A stretch of 14,668 nucleotides of DNA from positions 1 to 14,668 of the forward strand of contig DBBN01000093.1 in the NCBI GenBank assembly GCA_002292215.1, given 5' to 3'. The notes below the pieces were generated by a model that was given only the letters and a program-made list of their open reading frames with translations, ran no database searches and was not told the origin of the DNA. Both the position numbers and the translations under genes were made by a program. The DNA comes from Glaciecola sp. UBA983 (GTDB lineage Bacteria; Pseudomonadota; Gammaproteobacteria; Enterobacterales; Alteromonadaceae). Shown here piece after piece: positions 8,606 through 14,668 of this stretch; positions within the stretch are counted from its first letter, which is position 1, and each line of letters opens with the position of its first letter.

Positions 8606-9927
8606 TGCAGCGATTTTTATCTTCCACTCAGGTTGCGCCAGTGTTAACCCGTCATCCGCTTAAAACTAAACTATGTAGCCTAATGCTTGCCCTACTCGCC
8701 ACGACCCATGCGGTTGCCGCTACGTTAGTAATCAAAGCCGATGCATTAGTCGATGTAGAAAATAGCACGGTTTTATCCGCGCCTTTAGTGATTGTCGAAA
8801 ACAACATTATCCGTTATGTCGGCAAGCAAGGCTCACAAGCTATTCCTGATGATGCACAAGTGCTAGATTTATCAGGACACACCTTGTTACCTGGTTTGAT
8901 GGATATGCACGTACATTTAACGTCAGATGCTAATTTACATGGCTATCGCCGTTTAAAAGTATCCACTCCTAGAAGTGCTATTACTGGCGTGAAAAACGCA
9001 CAATCGACTCTCATGGCTGGCTTTACAACAGTTCGTAATGTCGGCGCTCCTGGCTATGCTGATGTTGCGTTGCGTGATGCGATTAATGAAGGGGATGTGT
9101 TGGGTCCGCGTATGTATGTGTCAGGTCCATCAATTGGTGTAACCGGTGGACATTGTGATAATAATTTGCTGCCATTTGAATATGATGTTCAATCCGAAGG
9201 TGTTGCGGATGGCCCTTGGGCGGTGCGCACTAAAGTACGTCAAAATATCAAATACGGCGCAGATGTCATTAAGTTTTGTGCAACCGGTGGAGTATTATCT
9301 AAAGGCACCAAAGTCGGTGCACAGCAGTTTTCGTTTGAAGAAATGCAAGCATTGATTACAGAAGCTCATTTGCGTGGTTTAACTGTCGCCGCTCATGCTC
9401 ACGGCACCAGTGGCATCAAAGATGCTATCCGTGCCGGTGTCGATTCTATTGAGCATGGTAGTTTTTTAGATGATGAAGCGATTGCCTTAGCCAAAAAAAT
9501 GGGCACGTATTTATCAATGGATATTTACGTTACTGAATACATTTTAGGTGAAGGTGAAAAAGCCGGTATTTTAGAAGAATCTCTAGCCAAAGAACGGACA
9601 GTCGGCAAACGCCAACGTGATAACTTCACTAAAGCCCTCAATGCGGGTGTGAAAATGGTATTTGGCTCTGATGCAGGTGTCTATCCGCATGGCGATAACG
9701 CTCGTCAATTATCACGCATGGTGCGTTTTGGCATGACGCCGATGCAGGCAATTCAAGCTGCGACCATTCACTCTGCTGATTTATTAGGCAAAGCCAAGCT
9801 CATTGGTAGTGTAAGTGAAGGCAAGTTAGCCGATATAATTGCTGTTAAAGGTAATGTGATGGCAGATATGACGCTGTTAGAAAATGTCCAAGTAGTGATT
9901 AAAGATGGCGTGATAGTAAAAAAATAA
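8602..9927 (+). CDS. Secreted metal-dependent amidohydrolase (imidazolonepropionase-like / Xaa-Pro dipeptidase type)
   Basis: This is an amidohydrolase-superfamily TIM-barrel enzyme. The metal ligands are present: HVH at H103/H105 (LLPGLMDMHVHL), a probable carboxylated lysine K224 (GADVIKFCATGG), H265 or H267 (AAHAHG), H285 (SIEHGSF) and catalytic D357 (GSDAGV). It resembles the imidazolonepropionase-like group often annotated as Xaa-Pro dipeptidase, some members of which cleave dipeptides; the substrate cannot be set here. The N-terminus has basic residues to about K23, a hydrophobic core LCSLMLALLA (24-33) and a likely signal-peptidase site after AVA (37-39), so it should be exported. The n-region is long; the start may be the ATG at 8602 or the adjacent one at 8605. 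It overlaps the lnt TGA (ATGA), suggesting coupled translation. Confidence 0.88.
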   Translation: MMQRFLSSTQVAPVLTRHPLKTKLCSLMLALLATTHAVAATLVIKADALVDVENSTVLSAPLVIVENNIIRYVGKQGSQAIPDDAQVLDLSGHTLLPGLMDMHVHLTSDANLHGYRRLKVSTPRSAITGVKNAQSTLMAGFTTVRNVGAPGYADVALRDAINEGDVLGPRMYVSGPSIGVTGGHCDNNLLPFEYDVQSEGVADGPWAVRTKVRQNIKYGADVIKFCATGGVLSKGTKVGAQQFSFEEMQALITEAHLRGLTVAAHAHGTSGIKDAIRAGVDSIEHGSFLDDEAIALAKKMGTYLSMDIYVTEYILGEGEKAGILEESLAKERTVGKRQRDNFTKALNAGVKMVFGSDAGVYPHGDNARQLSRMVRFGMTPMQAIQAATIHSADLLGKAKLIGSVSEGKLADIIAVKGNVMADMTLLENVQVVIKDGVIVKK

Positions 9928-9959
9928 CAACCTACTATTCCGATTTGATAACTGATTTG

Positions 9960-9996
9960 TCAAGTGGTCGGGCTTGCTATTGTAAGCCTGACTTGA
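9960..9996. other. Imperfect hairpin between amidohydrolase and SulP genes
   Basis: Outer arms TCAAGT (9960-9965) and ACTTGA (9991-9996) enclose inner arms GGGCTT (9970-9975) and AAGCCT (9984-9989), the latter with one G-T wobble pair. The internal loop is asymmetric (four bases against one) and the apical loop has eight bases. No T-run follows on either strand, so it is not a clear intrinsic terminator. It could be an attenuating hairpin at the end of the lnt unit or part of the SulP leader. The rest of 9928-10035 shows no convincing promoter. Confidence 0.45.
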
Positions 9997-10035
9997 AACA
10001 ATAGACATAGCTGAAATAAGAGTAAAATAAACAAG

Positions 10036-11688
10036 ATGTTATCACTCAATCGACTCTCTTTTGATAATTTAAAAGGCGACATGCTGGGCGGGTTAACTGC
10101 CGCGATTGTTTCCCTTCCCTTAGCACTCACATTTGGTGTGGCTTCTGGTGCTGGCGCTGAAGCAGGCTTATATGGCGCCATTATTATCGGTCTATTTGCC
10201 TCATTGTTCGGTGGCACCGCTACGCTAATTTCAGAACCAACCGGTCCTATGACGGTTGTGATGACTGCCGTCGTTACCTCTTTGATTGCAGCAAACCCCG
10301 AAAACGGTATGGCAATGGCATTTACAGTTGTCATGCTCGCTGGCTTATTTCAAATCTTATTTGGGGTATTAAAGCTTGGAAAATACATTACATTAATGCC
10401 CTATTCGGTTGTCTCGGGTTTTATGTCTGGGATCGGATTGATCCTAATCATCTTACAACTCGCCCCAGCTTTAGGCCAAAGCTCACCAGGTGGCGGTGTT
10501 ATCGGTACCTTAATGGCGTTACCGACGTTACTCTCTAATACGGTAACAATTGAAATGGCTTTATTTGCCATGACGTTGTTTATACTATTTTTTACTCCAG
10601 CCAAAATTAAAAAGAACATTCCACCCCAGCTCATTGCATTGATATTGATTAGTATCGTGTCTGTTATCGCTATTGGTGGTGAACCGATCCAACGTATCGG
10701 TGCGATTGATGTCTCTCTGCCTAATATGGTAATGCCGAACTTTACCCAAGACCAAGTGCGCGTTATGTTACTAGATGCCTTAGTGCTCGGGATGTTGGGG
10801 TGTATTGACTCTATGTTAACGTCTGTTATTGCTGATAACTTGACCCGTACAGAACACAAATCTAACAAAGAGTTAATTGGTCAAGGTTTAGGTAATATCA
10901 TGTCCGGTTTGTTTGGTGGTTTACCTGGTGCTGGTGCCACTATGGGTACCGTGGTTAATATCCAATCTGGCGGTCGCACTGCATTATCAGGGTTGGTCCG
11001 CGTCGTGGTGTTAATTGTCGCCGTATTTGGTGCTGCATCGTTAATCGAAATGATCCCTTTAGCCGTATTAGCGGGCATCGCGGTTAAAGTAGGTGTCGAT
11101 ATCCTGGATTGGAGCTTCATTAAACGCGCTCATCGCGTCTCTCGCCATTCTACGGTAATAATGTATGCAGTTTTACTATTAACCGTATTTGTTGATCTGA
11201 TTGTCGCTGTGGGCATCGGTGTATTTATCGCCAATGTGATTACCATTGAAAAACTTTCCGCTAGTCAATCCAAAAATATCAAAGCGATGTCGGATGTTGA
11301 TGATAGAAATCCTTTGGACCCAGATCAGCGTAAACTCCTGAATCAAGCTAAAGGTAAAGTATTATTCTTTTATCTTTCTGGAGCAATGATCTTTGGTGTG
11401 TCAAAAGCCCTTGCCCGCGAACGCAAAAACATTAAAAACCATGAAGTCGTGATCATTGATTTAAGCGATGTATCTATGCTGGATGATACTATCACCCTGT
11501 CGTTAGAAAATGTCATCGAAGAGGCATTAGATCTAGATAAAACGGTCTATGTTGTGGTTAAAACAGCAAAGGCTAAAGAGAAGTTTCAAAACTTAGGATT
11601 GCATACCCGTTTACGTGAAGAAGATTTTACTCAATCCAGAACTGCGGCATTAAAGATGGCATTATTGAAAGTACAAACCAATAGTTAA
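10036..11688 (+). CDS. SulP transporter with STAS domain, BicA-type (probable Na+/bicarbonate symporter)
   Basis: This inner-membrane anion transporter of the SLC26/SulP family has about 14 membrane segments (residues about 12-415) and a cytoplasmic STAS domain (about 430-545). The sequence is unusually close to cyanobacterial BicA, a low-affinity Na+-dependent HCO3- importer. Long shared stretches include FGVASGAGAEAGL, SEPTGPMTVVMTAV, LGMLGCID..LTSV and GAGATMGTVVNIQSGGRTALSGL. From memory of the BicA structure, residues lining the Na+/HCO3- site are T69, D258, T262, G300, A301 and T302. The same residues are at the same numbers here, with no length difference up to that point. The ATG at 10036 gives a BicA-like N-terminus, although its ribosome-binding site is poor. 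It is probably transcribed separately from lnt, 108 bases downstream of the amidohydrolase. The substrate is inferred, and sulfate or another dicarboxylate remains possible. Confidence 0.87.
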   Translation: MLSLNRLSFDNLKGDMLGGLTAAIVSLPLALTFGVASGAGAEAGLYGAIIIGLFASLFGGTATLISEPTGPMTVVMTAVVTSLIAANPENGMAMAFTVVMLAGLFQILFGVLKLGKYITLMPYSVVSGFMSGIGLILIILQLAPALGQSSPGGGVIGTLMALPTLLSNTVTIEMALFAMTLFILFFTPAKIKKNIPPQLIALILISIVSVIAIGGEPIQRIGAIDVSLPNMVMPNFTQDQVRVMLLDALVLGMLGCIDSMLTSVIADNLTRTEHKSNKELIGQGLGNIMSGLFGGLPGAGATMGTVVNIQSGGRTALSGLVRVVVLIVAVFGAASLIEMIPLAVLAGIAVKVGVDILDWSFIKRAHRVSRHSTVIMYAVLLLTVFVDLIVAVGIGVFIANVITIEKLSASQSKNIKAMSDVDDRNPLDPDQRKLLNQAKGKVLFFYLSGAMIFGVSKALARERKNIKNHEVVIIDLSDVSMLDDTITLSLENVIEEALDLDKTVYVVVKTAKAKEKFQNLGLHTRLREEDFTQSRTAALKMALLKVQTNS

Positions 11689-11701
11689 ATTTTTGGGTAC
11701 G

Positions 11702-11742
11702 AAAAAGCCAGCTATTTGTTTACACAACAAATTAAGCTGGCT
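11702..11742 (-). terminator. Intrinsic terminator of greA
   Basis: A strong stem pairs AGCCAGCT (11706-11713) with AGCTGGCT (11735-11742). It continues as ATTTGTT (11714-11720) against AACAAAT (11726-11732), with a two-base bulge (TA, 11733-11734) and loop TACAC. Read on the minus strand, the stem is followed by five T (complement of 11702-11706), so it terminates greA. On the plus strand the stem lies 17 bases after the SulP stop but lacks a following T-run, so any effect on SulP transcripts would be weaker. Confidence 0.85.
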
Positions 11743-11766
11743 CAATAAACTGTCAACAACGAAGAC

Positions 11767-12243
11767 CTAAATGTATTGTACTTCGAGAATTTCGAACTCA
11801 ACCATACCTTTAGGCGTGGTTATATTCGCAACATCATCGACTACTTTACCTATCAAACCACGCGCAATAGGCGAGCCGACAGAAATTAAATTATTTTTAA
11901 TATCCGCTTCATCATCACCCACAATTTTATAGGTAATTTCTGCATCTGTATCACAGTTTAACAATCTAACAGTAGTGCCAAAAATCACTTTGCCCGTGTT
12001 TTCTAACTTAGTAACATCAATCACTTGAGCGTTTGATAATTTGCCTTCAATATCTTGAATACGACCTTCACAGAAGCTTTGTTGTTCTCGGGCTGCGTGA
12101 TATTCAGCATTTTCTTTTAAATCGCCATGCTCTCGTGCTGTTGCGATAGAAGCAATGATTTCTGGACGTGTTACTGATTTTAATTCTTTTAATTCAGCAC
12201 GTAACATTTCTGCACCATGTGCAGTCATTGGATATAGCGTCAT
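11767..12243 (-). CDS. greA: Transcript cleavage factor GreA
   Basis: GreA enters the RNA polymerase secondary channel and stimulates cleavage of backtracked RNA. The 158 residues are the standard length. The N-terminal coiled coil (about 8-75) has the acidic tip residues D41 and E44 ([19 protein letters not shown]), which position the catalytic Mg2+. The C-terminal FKBP-like domain (about 80-158) includes the conserved [10 protein letters not shown] stretch. The ATG at 12243 has GGAG eight bases upstream (12252-12255) and TAAGGA closer still. It lies downstream of carB, as in many gammaproteobacteria, but the carB terminator between them points to its own promoter. It is convergent with the SulP gene, sharing the stem at 11706-11742. 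Confidence 0.98.
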   Translation of the reverse strand: MTLYPMTAHGAEMLRAELKELKSVTRPEIIASIATAREHGDLKENAEYHAAREQQSFCEGRIQDIEGKLSNAQVIDVTKLENTGKVIFGTTVRLLNCDTDAEITYKIVGDDEADIKNNLISVGSPIARGLIGKVVDDVANITTPKGMVEFEILEVQYI

Positions 12244-12272
12244 AGTCCTTACTCCATTTTCTTGTTTTTACT

Positions 12273-12302
12273 AATATGTTTACTATGAAAATAACAGGTT
12301 AA
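12273..12302 (-). promoter_or_regulatory. Candidate promoter for greA
   Basis: On the minus strand, TTAACC (12302-12297, four of six to the -35 consensus) and CATATT (12278-12273, four of six to the -10 consensus) are 18 bases apart, and the -10 ends 29 bases before the greA ATG. Placement after the carB terminator makes a promoter here likely, but this particular pair is weak. Confidence 0.3.
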
Positions 12303-12313
12303 ATACATCAGAT

Positions 12314-12337
12314 AAAAAATGCGCCTATAAAGGCGCA
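12314..12337 (-). terminator. Intrinsic terminator of carB
   Basis: A perfect seven-base-pair GC-rich stem pairs TGCGCCT (12320-12326) with AGGCGCA (12331-12337) around a four-base loop (ATAA). On the minus strand it is followed by six T (complement of 12314-12319). It lies about 70 bases after the carB stop and before greA. On the plus strand only CTTT follows, so it is directional. Confidence 0.9.
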
Positions 12338-12405
12338 CTTTGAATTAACACTGTTTTTGTTAATGAGCGTATGATAATCGTTTACGCCCATAAAGTCACC
12401 TGTGT

Positions 12406-14668
12406 TTATTTGATACGTTGATGTAATTCTTGTACCGTTGTGACACGAGCTCGATCATCCGCTTCTTTGGCTTGAATCGTTGCAAATGCTGCATTAAGTG
12501 TCGTCGTATACGTCGCTTTATTCGCTAATGCTTCTTTACGAATATACACCGAATCGGTAATCGCTTGACGACCTTCCGTGGTGTTAACTACATAGACATA
12601 CTCGCCATTTTTAAGTGCATCAACAATGTTAGGGCGCCCTTCTGAGACCTTGTTCACAACATTTACGTCCGGTACACCAGCGTCATATAATGCTGTTGCC
12701 GTTCCGCGAGTTGCTTCGATTTGGAAGCCCTTTTCTTGCATCAGTTTAGCCAATTCAATCACGCGGGCTTTATCATTGTTACGTACTGACAACAATGCTT
12801 TACCTGAACGAGGTAATGGCGCTGAAGCACCTAGATTCGCTTTAGCATAGGCTTCTTCGAACGTATCGCCAACGCCCATTACTTCGCCCGTTGAACGCAT
12901 TTCAGGACCTAACAACGGATCAACACCTTGGAATTTAGCAAATGGTAACACCACTTCTTTCACTGAATAAAACGGTGGGATAATCTCATCAAAAACACCT
13001 TGATCAGCCAATGATTGGCCAGCCATCGCACGTGCAGCGATCTTAGCACAAGCACGCCCTGTTGCTTTGGATACAAATGGAATGGTACGTGCTGCACGAG
13101 GGTTAACCTCGATTAAGTATACTTCACCATCTTTTACCGCAAACTGCGTATTCATTAAACCGATTACGCCTAACTCTAACGCCATCGCTTTAACTTGCGC
13201 ACGCATCACGTCTTGTATCTCTACACTGAGTGAATGCGGAGGTAATGAACAAGCCGAATCGCCGGAGTGAACCCCTGCTTGCTCAATATGCTCCATAATA
13301 CCGCCGATAACCACATCAGTACCATCACAAATCGCATCTAAATCTACTTCAATCGCATCATCTAAGAAACGGTCAAGTAGGACTGGTGAGTCATTGGAGA
13401 CCTTAACCGCTTCATTTAAGTAGCGTGTTAAATCTTTTAAGTCATATACAATTTCCATTGCACGACCACCGAGTACATAAGATGGACGAACAACTAATGG
13501 GAAACCAATCTTAACCGCTTCTTCTAATGCTTGTTCCATATTTGATACTGTCGCATTAGCAGGTTGCTTAAGGTTAAGCTTGACGACCATCTGTTGGAAA
13601 CGTTCACGATCTTCGGCACGGTCAATCGCATCTGGCGATGTACCAATAATCGGTACGCCATTAGCTTCCAGTGCACGCGCTAACTTAAGTGGTGTTTGAC
13701 CACCGTATTGCACGATAACACCAACAGGCTTTTCAATACGGACAATTTCAAGTACATCTTCAAGGGTAACGGGTTCAAAATAAAGACGGTCAGACGTATC
13801 ATAATCAGTAGATACCGTCTCAGGGTTGCAGTTAACCATTATGGTTTCATACCCATCTTCACGCAACGCGAGTGCCGCATGAACACAACAGTAATCAAAC
13901 TCAATGCCTTGACCGATGCGGTTAGGACCACCACCTAATACCATGATTTTGTCACGGTCAGTCGGTTGAGCTTCACATTCTTCGTCATATGTAGAGTACA
14001 TGTAAGCAGTAGAAGTCGAAAACTCTGCCGCGCAAGTATCGACACGTTTATATACTGGCTTGATATCAAAGGCTAAGCGCGCATTACGTACAGCATCCTC
14101 AGACTCATTGGTCAATGCAGCTAAACGCGCATCAGCAAAGCCTTTACGTTTAAGCGCACGCATAAAATCAGCATCGATAGCGGCTAAGCCTAATTGCGCC
14201 ACTTTTTGTTCTTGTAACACAATATCTTCTAGCTGAACTAAGTACCAACGATCGATATTGGTAAGGTTGAACACTTCTTCAACACTCCAGCCCATTCTAA
14301 AGGCATCGCCGATATACCAAATACGCTCAGCACCCGGCTCGCGAAGTTCGTAGATCAGTTTATTTTTGGCTTCTGGATCATTCAAATCTAGAATCGGGTC
14401 TAAGCCATTGACGCCGACTTCAAGTCCACGTAAGGCTTTTTGTAATGATTCTTGTTGGTTACGGCCTATCGCCATGACTTCGCCAACTGACTTCATTTGA
14501 GTAGTCAAACGGTCATTCGCACCGGCGAATTTTTCAAAGTTAAAACGTGGGATCTTAGTCACAACATAATCGATGGCAGGTTCAAATGATGCAGGAGTTA
14601 AACCACCTGTAATATCATTTGCTAACTCGTCTAAGGTATAACCGATTGCTAGTTTAGCGGCAACTTTT
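12406..14668 (-). CDS. carB: Carbamoyl-phosphate synthase large subunit, N-terminus missing (window edge)
   Basis: CarB makes carbamoyl phosphate from bicarbonate, two ATP and glutamine-derived ammonia, feeding pyrimidine and arginine synthesis. About 753 residues are visible. The frame is open to the window end, starting [15 protein letters not shown], which aligns near residue 320 of the roughly 1073-residue E. coli protein, so about the first 30% lies outside. Present are the end of the carboxyphosphate domain ([20 protein letters not shown]), the oligomerisation domain, the carbamoyl-phosphate ATP-grasp domain ([17 protein letters not shown], then [17 protein letters not shown] and [18 protein letters not shown]), and the C-terminal MGS-like allosteric domain with ATRGTA and VNKVSEGRP, where ornithine/UMP/IMP-site residues lie. 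The GTG at 14562 is an internal valine, not a start. The protein ends at the family's usual QRIK-type C-terminus. carA would be expected just upstream. Confidence 0.97.
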   Translation of the reverse strand, partial: KVAAKLAIGYTLDELANDITGGLTPASFEPAIDYVVTKIPRFNFEKFAGANDRLTTQMKSVGEVMAIGRNQQESLQKALRGLEVGVNGLDPILDLNDPEAKNKLIYELREPGAERIWYIGDAFRMGWSVEEVFNLTNIDRWYLVQLEDIVLQEQKVAQLGLAAIDADFMRALKRKGFADARLAALTNESEDAVRNARLAFDIKPVYKRVDTCAAEFSTSTAYMYSTYDEECEAQPTDRDKIMVLGGGPNRIGQGIEFDYCCVHAALALREDGYETIMVNCNPETVSTDYDTSDRLYFEPVTLEDVLEIVRIEKPVGVIVQYGGQTPLKLARALEANGVPIIGTSPDAIDRAEDRERFQQMVVKLNLKQPANATVSNMEQALEEAVKIGFPLVVRPSYVLGGRAMEIVYDLKDLTRYLNEAVKVSNDSPVLLDRFLDDAIEVDLDAICDGTDVVIGGIMEHIEQAGVHSGDSACSLPPHSLSVEIQDVMRAQVKAMALELGVIGLMNTQFAVKDGEVYLIEVNPRAARTIPFVSKATGRACAKIAARAMAGQSLADQGVFDEIIPPFYSVKEVVLPFAKFQGVDPLLGPEMRSTGEVMGVGDTFEEAYAKANLGASAPLPRSGKALLSVRNNDKARVIELAKLMQEKGFQIEATRGTATALYDAGVPDVNVVNKVSEGRPNIVDALKNGEYVYVVNTTEGRQAITDSVYIRKEALANKATYTTTLNAAFATIQAKEADDRARVTTVQELHQRIK

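Noticed and set aside
9960..10868. Long minus-strand open frames (9960-10334 and 10401-10868) opposite the SulP gene
   Set aside because: They lie antisense to a clearly conserved membrane protein, have low-complexity Ile/Ala/Pro/Asn content and no recognisable motif; they are shadows of the real coding frame.
12406..14562. A carB gene starting at the GTG at 14562
   Set aside because: The reading frame stays open to the window edge and the upstream 35 codons match CarB, so this GTG is an internal valine and the gene is simply cut by the window.
1..14668. CRISPR array, insertion sequence, toxin-antitoxin pair, phage or defence cluster
   Set aside because: No spaced direct repeats, transposase, integrase or paired small toxin/antitoxin genes were seen; nearly all the sequence is accounted for by conserved core genes.

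Overview
The window looks like ordinary chromosomal core from a gammaproteobacterium, most likely a marine member of the Alteromonadales (Shewanella/Alteromonas relatives). This rests on gene content, on gene order (ubiF | miaB-ybeZ-ybeY-corC-lnt, and greA beside carB), on moderately AT-rich DNA and on protein motifs. The genus cannot be fixed by eye. Every protein has intact family motifs. There is no sign of a phage, insertion sequence, CRISPR array or defence island, and no stretch over 300 bases lacks a gene.

Layout. Positions 1-22 are the 3' end of a tRNA-Gln. An AGCS-family Na+/amino-acid symporter (160-1569, +) follows. Convergent with it on the minus strand are a 58-residue two-helix membrane protein of unknown function (1578-1754) and ubiF (1758-2930), which look like one transcription unit. 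From the divergent region 2931-3089 starts a long plus-strand run: miaB, ybeZ (PhoH-like ATPase), ybeY, corC, lnt and a secreted amidohydrolase. These genes are tightly packed, with ATGA overlaps at ybeZ/ybeY and lnt/amidohydrolase. After a 108-base gap comes a SulP transporter with STAS domain (10036-11688). It resembles the cyanobacterial bicarbonate transporter BicA down to the substrate-site residues. It converges on greA (11767-12243, -), and carB (12406 to the window edge, -) runs off the right end. Good intrinsic terminators follow both greA and carB on the minus strand.

How the genes fit together. The central run joins translation and RNA maintenance (MiaB modifies tRNA, YbeY processes and checks rRNA, YbeZ is its ATPase partner) with envelope work (CorC in Mg2+/Co2+ resistance, Lnt completing lipoprotein acylation). 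The same block lies beside ubiF and a tRNA-Gln/Met/Leu array in E. coli, so the tRNA-Gln end at the left edge fits conserved synteny. The AGCS gene and the small membrane gene would be the local additions.

The points most worth a second look are the unannotated 58-residue membrane protein, the BicA-type transporter near the bicarbonate-consuming enzyme CarB, and the amidohydrolase attached to the end of the lnt operon. I found no convincing new multi-gene system.
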